Positions 35,105 through 45,816 of a stretch of 64,000 nucleotides of DNA are shown piece by piece (position 1 is the stretch's first letter; each line of letters starts with the position of its first letter). This DNA comes from Massilia sp. YIM B02769 (lineage in GTDB: Bacteria; Pseudomonadota; Gammaproteobacteria; Burkholderiales; Burkholderiaceae_D). The notes beneath the pieces were generated by a model. The model saw only the letters and a program-made list of their open reading frames with translations, was not told where the DNA came from and searched no databases. The position numbers and the translations under genes were made by a program. Location of the stretch: assembly GCF_030411995.1 (NCBI RefSeq), contig NZ_JASNRC010000003.1:62001-126000 (forward strand), given 5' to 3'.

Positions 35105-35620
35105 TCAAGAATACGTTTCCAGCACCCGGTACACGCCGCCATTGTCCGGCTGCGATTCCACCAGCGCATAGCTGTCGACTTTCCACACCAGCGCTGGCGA
35201 ATCGGCCGGCACCTCGACCTCGCTGGCCCGCCGCGCAAAGGTCACGTGCGGGCGGTACTTGCGCGCTTCCGGCTGCAGGCCGAGCGCAACGAGGGCATTC
35301 GTCAGTTGCGTGTGCAGTTCCAGCAGTTCCGGCGGTTCGTTCGAAGGTTCGAGCACGGCGATGCCGTTATGCCAGAGCTTGGGCGCGCCAAAGTGCAATG
35401 CGAAGGGTGTGAAGGGGACCGCGAACCCGCGCCGCAGATCGGGCACGCGTTCGCTCGGCACGCTGCCGAGGAAGTGCAGCGTCACATGGAGTTTATCCGG
35501 ATGAACAGGACTGGCGCCGCGCGGCCAGTCCCAGAGGTCGCGCCGCTCGCGCAGCGCATGCCGGACCGCTGGGTCCGGCCAGAGAGCGAGGAACAGGCGA
35601 GTGCTCGAAACGCTGTCCAT
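35105..35620 (-). CDS. thpR: RNA 2',3'-cyclic phosphodiesterase (2'-5' RNA ligase family)
   Basis: ThpR opens 2',3'-cyclic phosphates on RNA and can join 2'-5' linkages in vitro. The 171-residue 2H phosphoesterase carries both HxTx motifs: HVTLHFLG near residue 45 and HVTFARR near residue 125, which line the active site. The N-terminus RLFLALWPDPAVR is typical. It is 12 bases downstream of panB on the same strand and may be the last gene of that unit. Biological role in bacteria is unclear. Confidence 0.9.
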   Translation of the reverse strand: MDSVSSTRLFLALWPDPAVRHALRERRDLWDWPRGASPVHPDKLHVTLHFLGSVPSERVPDLRRGFAVPFTPFALHFGAPKLWHNGIAVLEPSNEPPELLELHTQLTNALVALGLQPEARKYRPHVTFARRASEVEVPADSPALVWKVDSYALVESQPDNGGVYRVLETYS

Positions 35621-35632
35621 CGCTCCTCCTGC

Positions 35633-36490
35633 TTAGAAGCAGTGCTCCGGCGCCGGGAAGCTGCCGTCCTGCACCGCCGCCACATAGGCTTGCACGGCGC
35701 CGTCGATGCTGGTCTGGCCGTCCATGAAGTTCTTCACGAAGCGCGCCTTGTGGCCGGGGAAGACGCCGAGCATGTCGTGCATCACCAGCACCTGGCCCGA
35801 GGTATCCGGGCCGGCGCCGATGCCGATGGTCGGCACCTGCAGCGACTCCGTGACTTCCTTGCCCAGCGCCGACGGCACCGCTTCCAGCAGCACGATGGCC
35901 GCGCCGGCCGCCTGCAGGGCCAGGGCATCGTTCTTCAGGCGCTCGGCGCCTTCGCTCGTTTTACCTTGCACCTTGAAGCCGCCCAGCTGGTGCACGAACT
36001 GCGGGGTCAGGCCGATGTGGGCGCAGACCGGGATGCCGCGTTCGGCGAGGAAGGCAACCGTCTCGGCCAGCCAGGCGCCGCCCTCGATCTTCACCATCTG
36101 GGCGCCGGCGCGCATCAGTGCCGCCGCGCTTTCGAAGGCGATTTCCTTGGTGGCATAGCTGGCGAACGGCAGGTCGGACACGATCAGCGCGTTCTTGTTG
36201 CCGCGCACGACAGAGGCCGTGTGGTAGACCATGTCGGCCAGGGTCACCGGCAGCGTCGACGAGTGGCCGGCGCAGACCATGCCCAGCGAATCGCCGATCA
36301 AGAGGATGTCGACGCCGCAGCGGTCCATCAGCGAAGCGAAGCTGGCGTCGTAGCAGGTCAGCATGGAGATTTTGGTGCCCGCCGCGCGCATGGCGTGCAG
36401 GGCGGGAATCGTGACGGGTTTGCGCGCCGGCTTGGATGGAGGCGGGGTGTCGCCGCCGGTCATGTCCTTGCCTTGCAAATAAGCGCTCAT
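35633..36490 (-). CDS. panB: 3-methyl-2-oxobutanoate hydroxymethyltransferase
   Basis: PanB makes ketopantoate from alpha-ketoisovalerate and 5,10-methylene-THF in pantothenate (CoA) synthesis. The 285-residue TIM-barrel protein shows [39 protein letters not shown] (metal-binding Asp), [21 protein letters not shown] and [21 protein letters not shown]. The start at 36490 has AAAGGATG just upstream. panC and panD are not in the window. It is separated by 77 bases from the DUF486 gene upstream on the same strand. Confidence 0.96.
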   Translation of the reverse strand: MSAYLQGKDMTGGDTPPPSKPARKPVTIPALHAMRAAGTKISMLTCYDASFASLMDRCGVDILLIGDSLGMVCAGHSSTLPVTLADMVYHTASVVRGNKNALIVSDLPFASYATKEIAFESAAALMRAGAQMVKIEGGAWLAETVAFLAERGIPVCAHIGLTPQFVHQLGGFKVQGKTSEGAERLKNDALALQAAGAAIVLLEAVPSALGKEVTESLQVPTIGIGAGPDTSGQVLVMHDMLGVFPGHKARFVKNFMDGQTSIDGAVQAYVAAVQDGSFPAPEHCF

Positions 36491-36567
36491 GGTCATCCTT
36501 TGAAATACGAAATAATCGACGGCGTAGTGTAATGCCGTCCTTGAAATCTTGCCGAAGCTGCGATTTT

Positions 36568-36915
36568 TCAGCTGCGGAAAATGAAATACACCGCACCGAC
36601 CAGGCACAGCGCCGCCCATACGTAGTCGAGCTTGAACGGCTGGTTCATGTAGAACATGGCAAACGGCACGAACACGGTGAGCGTGATCGCTTCCTGCATG
36701 ATCTTCAGCTGGGCCAGGCTGTATTGCGTCGCGCCGATGCGGTTCGCCGGCACCTGCAGCAGGTACTCGAACAGGGCGATGCCCCAGCTGATCAGCGCCG
36801 CGATGTACCAGGCGCGGTTGTTCAGGCTCTTCAGGTGCCCGTACCAGGCAAAGGTCATGAAGATGTTCGACAGGACCAGCAGGCCCGCGGTCTGGAAGAA
36901 AACGGGAATTTGCAT
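36568..36915 (-). CDS. DUF486 (DMT-superfamily-like) small membrane protein
   Basis: A 115-residue protein with four hydrophobic segments and the DUF486 pattern: [14 protein letters not shown] after TM1, [19 protein letters not shown] around TM2, and [40 protein letters not shown] at the end. The family resembles half-size drug/metabolite transporters. Function unknown. It starts 3 bases after the folK stop codon, so it belongs to the hda-to-folK transcription unit. Confidence 0.88.
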   Translation of the reverse strand: MQIPVFFQTAGLLVLSNIFMTFAWYGHLKSLNNRAWYIAALISWGIALFEYLLQVPANRIGATQYSLAQLKIMQEAITLTVFVPFAMFYMNQPFKLDYVWAALCLVGAVYFIFRS

Positions 36916-36918
36916 GGG

Positions 36919-37392
36919 CTAGTCCAGTTTGATAATGGCCTGGTCCGCCACGCCGGGCAGACAGTCGGCGGCGCGGCCGCGGCCGGGAATGACGATGTCC
37001 GGCGCAATCTCCAGCAGCGGCGCCAGCACGAAGGCGCGCTCGTGCATGCGCGGGTGCGGCACGACCAGCGTTGGCGTATCGATGATGGCGTCGCCATACA
37101 TCAGCAAGTCGAGGTCGAGCGTGCGCGGGGCATTGCGGTAGGGACGTTCGCGGCCGTGGGCCTGTTCGATGTGCATCAGCGCCGCCAGCAAGGCGTGCGC
37201 ATCGAGCCCGGTGTCGACGGCGGCCACGGCATTGATGTAGTCGTCGCCCGAGGAATCGACCGGCGCCGTGCGCCAGCTGCCGGAGGCGGCATGCAAACGG
37301 CAGCCGGGATACGCATTTAGGCGCGCCAGGGCGTCGCGCACATTGGCGCGCGCGTCGCCCAGGTTGGCGCCGATGCCGACGTAGGCGATCAT
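36919..37392 (-). CDS. folK: 2-amino-4-hydroxy-6-hydroxymethyldihydropteridine pyrophosphokinase
   Basis: FolK transfers pyrophosphate from ATP to the pterin precursor of folate. The 157-residue protein has the N-terminal [29 protein letters not shown], the signature [15 protein letters not shown] with the metal-binding Asp pair, and [17 protein letters not shown]. Its start overlaps the pcnB stop by four bases (ATGA), as is common in betaproteobacteria. Confidence 0.96.
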   Translation of the reverse strand: MIAYVGIGANLGDARANVRDALARLNAYPGCRLHAASGSWRTAPVDSSGDDYINAVAAVDTGLDAHALLAALMHIEQAHGRERPYRNAPRTLDLDLLMYGDAIIDTPTLVVPHPRMHERAFVLAPLLEIAPDIVIPGRGRAADCLPGVADQAIIKLD

Positions 37393-38777
37393 TCCTCGGC
37401 GCCGCCCGATCCAGCTGCGGCAGCGGTCGCGGTCGCGCCGCCTTCGGTGTTGCGGTGGCGCGGACCACGGCGCGGTGCGCGCTTTTTCTTCTCGCCGGCC
37501 GCCGGGCGGGCATTCGCTTGCGTGACCAGGCGTTCGCGTTCGCCCGATTCGGCTTCGTAGAAGGCGGTCCACCATTCGCCGATCTCGGCATCGAGTTCGC
37601 CCGAGGCGCAGCGCAGCAGCAGGAAGTCGTAGCCGGCGCGGAAGCGCGGGTTCTCCAGCAATTTGTACGGCGCCTTGCCCTGGCGGCGCTCGAAGCGCGG
37701 CTGCATGGCCCAGATGTCGCGCATGTCGGTGGCGATGCGGCGCTGCAGGGCCAGGTTTTCGGTTTGCGTTTCCAGCACGGCGTCGGCGGCCAGGTGCAGC
37801 GCGGGAATAGGCGCTTCGCCGGCGGCGCGGTAGGCGGTCCATTTTTCCAGCACCTGGTGCCACAGCAGCGAGGCAAACAGGAAGCCCGGCGACACGCCCT
37901 TGCCGGCTTTCACGCGGCCATCGGTCGATTCCAGCGCCAGGGTCACGAACTTCATGCCGATCGGCTGTTCCAGCACCACGTCGAGCAGGGGCAGCAAACC
38001 GTGGTGCAGGCCGGCCGAACGCAGCTCCTTCAGGCAGGCCAGCGCGTGGCCCGACAGCAGGAGCTTCAGCATTTCGTCGAACACGCGCGCGGCCGGCACG
38101 TTGTCGATCAGCGGCGCCATCACGGGGATCGGCGCGCGCGTGGTCGGCTCGATGGTGAAGCCGAGCTTGGCGGCGAAGCGCACCACGCGCAGCATGCGCA
38201 CCGGGTCTTCGCGGTAGCGCGCCTCGGGCACGCCGATGATGCGCAGGGTTTTATCCCGGATGTCCTCGATGCCGCCGTGGTAGTCCAGCACGGTCTGCGT
38301 GGCCGGATCGTAGTACATGGCGTTGATGGTGAAGTCGCGGCGCGCGGCATCCTCGTGCTGCGGGCCGAAGTTGTTGTCGCGCAGGACGCGGCCGTGCTCG
38401 TCCTTCGGCGCGTTGGCGCTGCCGGCGCCGCGGAAGGTGGTCACTTCCAGCAGCTCCTGGCCGAACATCACGTGCACGATCTGGAAGCGGCGGCCGATGA
38501 TGAAGGCGCGCCGGAACAGCTTTTTCACCTGCTCGGGCGTGGCGTCGGTGGCGATGTCGAAGTCTTTCGGCTTCACGCCCAGCAGCAGGTCGCGCACGGC
38601 ACCGCCGACGACAAAGGCCTTGAAGCCGGCTTCCTGCAGGGTTTGCGTGAGGCGGATCGCGTTCGGCGACAGCAATTTGAGGTCGATGCCGTGCTGGTCG
38701 ACGCCGAGGGTCACCGGTTCGGTAGGGTTGCGCCCGTCTTTCACGCCAAGGATTTTACGGATGAATTTTTTAATCAT
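37389..38777 (-). CDS. pcnB: Poly(A) polymerase I
   Basis: PcnB adds poly(A) tails to RNA 3' ends and promotes decay. The 462-residue protein has the class II nucleotidyltransferase head: [29 protein letters not shown] with the catalytic Asp pair, [13 protein letters not shown] and [21 protein letters not shown]. The Arg/Lys-rich, Ala/Gly-rich C-terminal tail is typical of betaproteobacterial PcnB and not of CCA-adding enzymes. The ATG at 38777 was chosen to start at [11 protein letters not shown]; the frame upstream overlaps the HAD gene. The two genes overlap by 8 bases. Confidence 0.95.
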   Translation of the reverse strand: MIKKFIRKILGVKDGRNPTEPVTLGVDQHGIDLKLLSPNAIRLTQTLQEAGFKAFVVGGAVRDLLLGVKPKDFDIATDATPEQVKKLFRRAFIIGRRFQIVHVMFGQELLEVTTFRGAGSANAPKDEHGRVLRDNNFGPQHEDAARRDFTINAMYYDPATQTVLDYHGGIEDIRDKTLRIIGVPEARYREDPVRMLRVVRFAAKLGFTIEPTTRAPIPVMAPLIDNVPAARVFDEMLKLLLSGHALACLKELRSAGLHHGLLPLLDVVLEQPIGMKFVTLALESTDGRVKAGKGVSPGFLFASLLWHQVLEKWTAYRAAGEAPIPALHLAADAVLETQTENLALQRRIATDMRDIWAMQPRFERRQGKAPYKLLENPRFRAGYDFLLLRCASGELDAEIGEWWTAFYEAESGERERLVTQANARPAAGEKKKRAPRRGPRHRNTEGGATATAAAAGSGGAEE

Positions 38778-39444
38778 TGAAAAGATGAAGGTGAGGCCAG
38801 CCGTTGGCGTGTGCGTGTTGGGCGAGTGCGCTGCTCGGGTTGGTCGCAATCGGGTCCGACACCACCGATAGTAGTGGAATGTCGTTGTGCGAGTCGCTGT
38901 AGAACCAGCTGCGCTCGAAGGAGGCGAACGGACGGCCCAGGCGTTCCAGCCAGGCGTGCATGTGCGTGATCTTGCCCGGACCCGAAGTCGGGGTGCCGGC
39001 CAGTTTCCCGGTCAGCTTGCCCTGTGCGTCCAGCTCCGGCATCGCGGCGATGTGGTGTTCGACGCCGAAGGCCTGCGCGATGGGCGCCGTGATGTAGTGG
39101 TTGGTGGCGGTGATGATGGCCACCAGGTCGCCGGCGTCGAGGTGGCGCTGCACCAGCGCGCGCGCCTGCGGGCGGATCGCCGGTTCGATCACTTCGCGCA
39201 TGTACTGCGCATGCATGGCGTCGAGTTCCGGGCGCGGATAGCGCGCCAGGGTGCCGAGGGCGAATTCCAGGTATTCCACGGGGTCGAGCACGCCGGCCTG
39301 GTACTGGGCGAAGAAATCGTCGTTGCGGCGTTTGTATTCGGCCGCGTCGACGGCCCCGATCCGCACCAGGAACTGGCCCCACTCGTAATCCGAGTCGATC
39401 GGCAGCAGGGTGTGGTCGAGGTCAAACAACGCAAGGTTTTTCAT
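38770..39444 (-). CDS. HAD-superfamily hydrolase, subfamily IB (SerB-like)
   Basis: A 224-residue phosphatase with the HAD motifs: I, LALFDLDHTLLPIDSD (nucleophile Asp9); II, AIITATNHY; III and IV, the Lys in SGPGKITHMHAWL and the acidic SDSHNDIPLL. A helical cap inserted after motif I marks subfamily IB, which includes phosphoserine phosphatase. The substrate is not evident. This gene is regularly found between pcnB and hda in betaproteobacteria. It overlaps hda by four bases and pcnB by eight. Confidence 0.9.
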   Translation of the reverse strand: MKNLALFDLDHTLLPIDSDYEWGQFLVRIGAVDAAEYKRRNDDFFAQYQAGVLDPVEYLEFALGTLARYPRPELDAMHAQYMREVIEPAIRPQARALVQRHLDAGDLVAIITATNHYITAPIAQAFGVEHHIAAMPELDAQGKLTGKLAGTPTSGPGKITHMHAWLERLGRPFASFERSWFYSDSHNDIPLLSVVSDPIATNPSSALAQHAHANGWPHLHLFND

Positions 39445-40127
39445 TCTTTGGATTCCGACTGCGGGGTTCCCTGGAGCAGCAGGTCGCGCAGCAGCGGCAG
39501 CGTGACGGGGCGCTGGGTTTCGAGCGAATACTGGTCGAGGGCGTCCAGCATCGTCGCCAGGGAGCGCATGTCGCGCTTGAAATGGGACAGCAAATAGGGT
39601 AACACGCTGGCCGACAGCGTCAAACCGCGCGCCTCGGCAGCCTGGGTCAAGGCCGCGATCTTCTCGTCGTCGGACAGGCCGTGGATCAGGTAGATCAGGC
39701 CCCAGCCCATGCGCGTGCGCAGGTCTTCGCGCACCGGCAGCACGGCCGGGGGCACCGGGCCGGTGGAAACCATGTAGGCGCCGTGCTCGCGGATCTGGTT
39801 GAACAGGGCAAAGGCGTCGATCTGGGCTTGCGGCGACAGCAGGTTGCAGTCGTCCAGCAGGTAGAGCGTGATCTCGGGCGTAAAGACAAATTCTTCGCTC
39901 GGCGCGTCGGCGGCGATGTAGCGCGAGGCCGGCGTGGCGGCCAGGCCCTGCAGCAAATGGGTCTTGCCGGCGCCGGTGTCGCCCCACAGGTAGGCGAAAT
40001 GCTCGCGCGACGCGCGCTGCGCGAACTGGTGCATCAGGTGCGTCAGTTCCGCATTCGCCCCGACCTGGAAGGTATCGAGGCTCTGCGCCGGATGTTCGGC
40101 GCCGAGATCGAGCACCAGCTGTTTCAT
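39441..40127 (-). CDS. hda: DnaA regulatory inactivator Hda
   Basis: Hda, with the sliding clamp, triggers DnaA-ATP hydrolysis and prevents re-initiation. The 228-residue AAA+ protein starts with the clamp-binding motif QLVLDLG (residues 3-9), then Walker A WGDTGAGKTHLLQG, Walker B LYLLDDCNLL and the arginine-containing sensor region. The first gene of the overlapping run hda-HAD-pcnB-folK, it is divergent from purM, the usual order in this group. Confidence 0.95.
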   Translation of the reverse strand: MKQLVLDLGAEHPAQSLDTFQVGANAELTHLMHQFAQRASREHFAYLWGDTGAGKTHLLQGLAATPASRYIAADAPSEEFVFTPEITLYLLDDCNLLSPQAQIDAFALFNQIREHGAYMVSTGPVPPAVLPVREDLRTRMGWGLIYLIHGLSDDEKIAALTQAAEARGLTLSASVLPYLLSHFKRDMRSLATMLDALDQYSLETQRPVTLPLLRDLLLQGTPQSESKE

Positions 40128-40310
40128 GGTGTCGGCCTCATGCTGGAATATTTATGCGCACGCATCGCTGGAAGTGTAGGGCGGGGGCGGCCGGCATAGG
40201 CACTCGTCCCCACCGAAACATCGCACCGACATTGCCCCCGGAGCGCCGCCACAAGCTCGGCAAGTTGTTCTCCAGTTGGCGAAAAGAATGGCATGTTTTT
40301 GTTGTTATCT

Positions 40311-40332
40311 CGGTTTAGCGGCGGTTTAGCGG
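40311..40332. repeat. Tandem 11-bp direct repeat upstream of purM
   Basis: CGGTTTAGCGG occurs twice in direct, immediate succession (40311-40321, 40322-40332) in the hda-purM divergent gap, 21 bases before a possible -10 (TAGAAT, 40353-40358). The spacing fits a one-turn-phased binding site, but no regulator is known to me for this motif. The rest of 40128-40418 is unremarkable. Confidence 0.45.
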
Positions 40333-40418
40333 TTGGGGCCAGCCCGTTTTGCTAGAATAGCGAATTGACCAGAAACAGGTCTACGCCTTCTATTTTACCG
40401 CCTCCGCTGCTAAATACC

Positions 40419-41462
<1,044 letters not shown>

Positions 41463-41480
41463 GCGGTTCGTCAGCTCAGC

Positions 41481-41507
41481 AAAAAGGCGCCTGCGGGCGC
41501 CTTTTTT
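41481..41507 (+). terminator. Rho-independent terminator of purM
   Basis: Stem AAAAAGGCGCC / GGCGCC with a TGCG loop, followed by six T (41502-41507), 18 bases after the purM stop. Confidence 0.88.
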
Positions 41508-41523
41508 GTTAGCGCATGAAAAG

Positions 41524-41627
41524 GTAGGGTGGGCGCTCCGTGCCCACGCGTGAACGTTGCGCATGGTTAGCGTGCTTTGGCTATCACCATGCATGCTTCA
41601 CGCGTGGGCACGGGGCGCCCACCCTAC
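41524..41627. repeat. Inverted-repeat element, 31-bp arms, compact version
   Basis: 41524-41554 and 41597-41627 are inverted copies with one mismatch (GTAGGGTGGGCGCTCCGTGC and on to GCGTGAA). The interior is only 42 bases, the shortest of the GTGGGC-core copies. It sits between convergent purM and S9 peptidase genes, ending 17 bases before the peptidase stop. Confidence 0.88.
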
Positions 41628-41644
41628 GGTATCAAACTGATCGA

Positions 41645-43675
41645 TTATTTCACAACGCTGCCGATGTTCTTGTCCAGGAACTTCTCGACCCGGCTCCAGA
41701 AATCGACCCGGTTCGCCGGCAAGCGCCAGCCGTGCCCCTCGTCCTGGTAGGCGACCCACTCGACCTGGCTGTTGGTCGGCTTGATCGCATCCATGAACTT
41801 GCGGCCGTGGTACATCGGCACGCGGCGGTCGACGCCGCCGTAGGCCAGCAGCAGCGGCGCCTTGATGCGCGCCGCCTGCTGGATCGGCGAGGTGGCCTTC
41901 AGTTGCGCCGCATCCTTCACCTGATCGCCCACCATGTCGGGCATGCCGTACTGCTTCCACTGTTCCGTCATGTCCGAGGTAAAGCTCCAGTGGCCGTCGT
42001 AGAGCAGGTTGATGTCGGTGACACCCACCCAGCTGACGCCGCACTTGTACAGGTCGGGATCGTTCACCAGGCCCATCAGGGTGGCATAGCCGCCGTAGCT
42101 GGCGCCGGCGATGCAGATGCGCTTCGGGTCGGCGATGCCCTGGGCGATGGCCCAGCGTGCACCGTCGGCGATGTCGTCCTGCATCTTCAGGCCCCATTGC
42201 TTCCAGCCGGCGCGGAAGTGCTTGTCGCCGTAGCCTGTGCTGCCGCGGAAGTCCGGTTCCAGCACCGCGTAGCCGCGCGACGCGAGGAACTGGGTGTCCG
42301 GGTCCCAGCCCCAATTGTTGCCGTGCACATAAGGGCCGCCATGCACCAGCACCACCAGCGGCGCGTTCTTCGCGCCGTTCGCGGGCAGGGTCAACAGGGC
42401 CGGAATCTCCATGCCGTCGCGCGCGGTGTAGCGCACCGGGTCCTGGCGGCCCATGCCCGCCGGGTCGATGCCGGGATAGGCCTTGCCCACCGGGTCGAGC
42501 GCGCCGGTCTTGATGTTGTACAGGGTGTAGAAGGGCGGCTTGACGTCCGAATACGACTGCACCAGCGCCCATTCGGCGTGGTTGCCCGACGGGAAGCTCA
42601 TCAGGTTGATGGTGCCGGGCAGGGCGCCGTCGAGCTGCTTCTGGGCCGCCGCCATGGCCGGATCGAGCCAGACGGTACCGGCGGCATCGGTGCGCACCCG
42701 GATGCCGAGCAGCTTGTCGCCGCTGCTGATCAGGTCACCCGCGAAATCGTAGCCGGGCGTGACCACCACCGGTTCCACGCTGCGTTTGCCCGTGGCCGGA
42801 TCGACGGTGTACACGCTGGTGGTGTCGGCGTCGCCGTGGGCCGTCACGTACAGCGTGCCGTCGCTGCCGAAGCCGAGCGGGTCGAAGGCTTCCTTGCCGC
42901 CTTTGTAGGTGTCGAAGGTGCTCAGCAAGCGCCATTGGCCATTGGCGGGATCGCGGTACCAGATGGTGGTGACGCCGGCCTCGCTCGCGGTGGCCAGGCG
43001 CGGTTCGCCCTTGTGGTCGAGCATCCAGCCCTTGACCCTGGCCGGGCGCTGCACGGTCTGCACGGCGCCGGTCAGCGTGTTGAGTTTCAGCAGGTTGACG
43101 GTCTTGAGTTCGCCCGACTCGTCGTCGAAGTCGTAGCTCTCGACGTAGATGAATGCCGAATCCTGGGCGCCGCGTTCATTCATCATGTAGGTGTGCCAGG
43201 GCAGGATCCTTCGGCCGATGCGCGAACTGGTCGTGTCCTGTGCATCGCCGCGGCGCGCGGCCAGCTGGCGTAGCTGGCCGCCGTCCTTGTCGACAGCGTA
43301 CAGCCCGGCCGCCAGGTACTGGCCTCCCGGTGCGACCTGGCGGTCGGTCACGTTGAAGACCAGGCGGCCGTCGTTGACCCACTCGAAGTCGAGGATGTCG
43401 ACGTTGCCATAGCCGGCCACCAGCTTGGCCGACTTTTCCTTCAGGTCGATCACGACCAGGGCGTCGCGCCGCCCCGCCGCACCGGACACCGCGGCCAGGT
43501 AGCGTGCGCTCGGCGACAGCTTGGCGCCGGCCAGCACCGGGTTGGCGAAGAAGGCCTCGATCGGCGGCAGGGCGCCGGCCGGCGCCGTGGTTGCCGCGGT
43601 GGCGTGCCATGGCGCGGCGCACAGGACCAGCGCAAGGGCGCCGCCGAGCCGCCACATCAGGTTGCGTGAAAGCAT
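41645..43675 (-). CDS. S9 family prolyl oligopeptidase-type peptidase, exported (copy A)
   Basis: A 676-residue serine peptidase with a signal peptide (MLSRNLMWRLGGALALVLCA, cleavage near ATA), so probably periplasmic. Residues about 40-400 form a beta-propeller; the alpha/beta-hydrolase domain has Ser526 in CIAGASYGGYATLMG, Asp616 in GGVDRRVPMYHG and His648 in DEGHGW. Family members cleave peptides after Pro or Ala, or act as acylaminoacyl or dipeptidyl peptidases; the substrate is not predictable. It lies 10 bases downstream of a paralogue with the same triad spacing, so the pair came from tandem duplication and is probably co-transcribed. Confidence 0.92.
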   Translation of the reverse strand: MLSRNLMWRLGGALALVLCAAPWHATAATTAPAGALPPIEAFFANPVLAGAKLSPSARYLAAVSGAAGRRDALVVIDLKEKSAKLVAGYGNVDILDFEWVNDGRLVFNVTDRQVAPGGQYLAAGLYAVDKDGGQLRQLAARRGDAQDTTSSRIGRRILPWHTYMMNERGAQDSAFIYVESYDFDDESGELKTVNLLKLNTLTGAVQTVQRPARVKGWMLDHKGEPRLATASEAGVTTIWYRDPANGQWRLLSTFDTYKGGKEAFDPLGFGSDGTLYVTAHGDADTTSVYTVDPATGKRSVEPVVVTPGYDFAGDLISSGDKLLGIRVRTDAAGTVWLDPAMAAAQKQLDGALPGTINLMSFPSGNHAEWALVQSYSDVKPPFYTLYNIKTGALDPVGKAYPGIDPAGMGRQDPVRYTARDGMEIPALLTLPANGAKNAPLVVLVHGGPYVHGNNWGWDPDTQFLASRGYAVLEPDFRGSTGYGDKHFRAGWKQWGLKMQDDIADGARWAIAQGIADPKRICIAGASYGGYATLMGLVNDPDLYKCGVSWVGVTDINLLYDGHWSFTSDMTEQWKQYGMPDMVGDQVKDAAQLKATSPIQQAARIKAPLLLAYGGVDRRVPMYHGRKFMDAIKPTNSQVEWVAYQDEGHGWRLPANRVDFWSRVEKFLDKNIGSVVK

Positions 43676-43685
43676 GTGTTTTCCT

Positions 43686-45728
43686 TTAAGGTTGTGCGGG
43701 CTTGCGGCCCGCGCCGATGTTCTGGTCCAGGAATTTCTCCACCCGCGTCCAGAAATCGATGCGGTCCGCTTCCAGCGCCAGGCCGTGCCCTTCGTCCGGG
43801 TATTCCACCCATTCGACCGCGTTGTTGTGCTTCTTGACGGCGTCGCGGAACAGGGTGCCGTGGTAGAGCGGCACGCGGCGGTCGACGCCGCCGTAGGCCA
43901 GCAGCAGCGGCGCCTTGATGCGCGCCGCCTGCTGGATCGGCGAAGTGGCTTGCAACTGGGCCGCGTCGCGGACCTGGTCCCCCACCAGCACCGGCAGGCC
44001 GTATTGCAGATAGGCGTCGGACGCGTCCGATACCGCGCTCCAGTGGCCGTCGTGCAGCAGGTTGATGTCGGTGACACCCATCCAGTCGACCGCGCAGCGG
44101 TACAGGCCGGGATCCTTGACCACGCCCATCAGCGCGGCGTAGCCGCCATAGCTGCCGCCGGCAATGCAGATGCGATCGGGGTCGGCATAGCCCTGCCTGG
44201 CGGCCCAGCGCGCGCCGTCGGCGATGTCGTCCTGCATGCCCAGGCCCCATTGTTTCCAGCCGGCGCGGAAGTGGGCGTTGCCGAAACCGGTGCTGCCGCG
44301 GTACTCGGGCTCGAGCACCGCATAGCCGCGCGAAGCCAGGAACTGGGCCTGCGCCTTCCAGCCCATTTCGGTGCCGCGCACAAACGGGCCGCCATGCACC
44401 AGCATCACCAGCGGCAGGTTCTTCGGGCTGGCGCCTGCCGGCAGCGTCAGCAGGGCCGGAATCTCGCGGCCGTCGCGCGCCTTGTAGCGCACGAATTGCT
44501 GGCCACCCATCTCGGCCGGCTTGATCGCGGCGTGCGATTCGCCGACCTTGTTCAGCTTGCCGGTCTTGATATCGGCCAGCCAGAACACCGGCGGCTGCAC
44601 GTCGGAATACGATTCCACCAGCATGTGCGCCGCCTGCGGATTGCGCGCCGGCGTGATCAGGTTGATGGTGTTCGGGAGTTGCTGGTCGATCTTTTCCTGC
44701 ACCGCCTTCATGCCGGCATCGAACCAGACGTTGTCGCGCGCATCGGTCAGCAGGCGCACGCCCAGCAGCTTGTCCTTGTTCGCCACCAGGTGGCCCTCGA
44801 AATCGTAGCCGGGCGCGGTCAGGACCGGGGCCGGGCTGAGCTTGCCGCTGGCGGTGTCGACCGTGTAGAGCGCGCTGGTGTCGCGGCCGTTGTTGGCTTC
44901 CACGTACAGCAGGCCATCCGGGCCGAAGCCGAGCGGCGTAAAGGCGCCGTTGTCGCCCCGGAACGCCACCGCCTGGTAGAGCTGGCGCCAGCCCTGGCTG
45001 CCCGGCGCGCGGTAGTACAGGGTCAGCTTGTCGTCCTTCAGCACCGTTGCCAGGCGCGGCTCGCCGTCCTGGCCCAGCATCCACTTGCTGACCTTGCCGG
45101 GTCGCTCGACCAGTTGCGACAGTCCGGTCAGGGTATCCAGGCGCAGCAGGTTGTTGTTCACCTCGCGTCCCGCATGGTCGAACTCCGTCGACTCCACGTA
45201 GATGAATGGCGAATCCTGGCTGCCGGGCTGGGGCAGCATGAAGGTGTGCCAGGGCAGCATGCGCTTCTGCGCCAGGGTGCTGCTCTTGACCACGCCGCGG
45301 CCCGTGCGGCGCGCGGCCAGCTGGAGGAAGGCTTCGCCGTCGCGGTTGACTGCGAACAGGCCGGCCGCGAAGTGCATGTCGCCCGGGGCGACGTTGCGGT
45401 CCGTCACGTCGAAGACCAGGCGCTCGTCGTTCACCCACTGGAAGTTGTGGATATCCGAGTCGGTAAAGGCGGCCACCGTCTTGACGCTGTTGTCCTGCAG
45501 GTCGACCACCATCAGGCGCAAGGGCTTGCCCGGTGCACCCGTGCGCGCGGCCAGGTAGCGGCCGCTCGGCGAGAGCGTGGCGCCGCCGAACTCGGCGTTG
45601 CCGAAGAAAGCGGCTGCCGGCGGCGGAGACGCCTGCGCCGCGCCGGCCGGCGCAGCGGCAAGCATGCACGACAGGGCGATCCCGAGCGCCAGGCGCAAGG
45701 GAACAGAACGGAGGGGCGACAAGGCCAT
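43686..45728 (-). CDS. S9 family prolyl oligopeptidase-type peptidase, exported (copy B)
   Basis: A 680-residue paralogue of the downstream gene. A signal peptide (LALGIALSCMLAAAPAGAAQA) is followed by the propeller and hydrolase domain, with Ser526 in CIAGGSYGGYAALMG, Asp616 in GGVDRRVPLYHG and His648 in DEGHGL. The triad residue numbers are identical to copy A, so no net insertion separates the two hydrolase domains. It is first of the pair; the short gap upstream to pfp (88 bases, same strand) has no terminator that I can identify. Confidence 0.92.
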   Translation of the reverse strand: MALSPLRSVPLRLALGIALSCMLAAAPAGAAQASPPPAAAFFGNAEFGGATLSPSGRYLAARTGAPGKPLRLMVVDLQDNSVKTVAAFTDSDIHNFQWVNDERLVFDVTDRNVAPGDMHFAAGLFAVNRDGEAFLQLAARRTGRGVVKSSTLAQKRMLPWHTFMLPQPGSQDSPFIYVESTEFDHAGREVNNNLLRLDTLTGLSQLVERPGKVSKWMLGQDGEPRLATVLKDDKLTLYYRAPGSQGWRQLYQAVAFRGDNGAFTPLGFGPDGLLYVEANNGRDTSALYTVDTASGKLSPAPVLTAPGYDFEGHLVANKDKLLGVRLLTDARDNVWFDAGMKAVQEKIDQQLPNTINLITPARNPQAAHMLVESYSDVQPPVFWLADIKTGKLNKVGESHAAIKPAEMGGQQFVRYKARDGREIPALLTLPAGASPKNLPLVMLVHGGPFVRGTEMGWKAQAQFLASRGYAVLEPEYRGSTGFGNAHFRAGWKQWGLGMQDDIADGARWAARQGYADPDRICIAGGSYGGYAALMGVVKDPGLYRCAVDWMGVTDINLLHDGHWSAVSDASDAYLQYGLPVLVGDQVRDAAQLQATSPIQQAARIKAPLLLAYGGVDRRVPLYHGTLFRDAVKKHNNAVEWVEYPDEGHGLALEADRIDFWTRVEKFLDQNIGAGRKPAQP

Positions 45729-45816
45729 GATGATCCAAAGAAAGATGAAGTGGCCGGCAGCATAGCAGCGCCGACACCGCCAAAAACTATCGGATTATCA
45801 CTTTCATTTAGACAAG

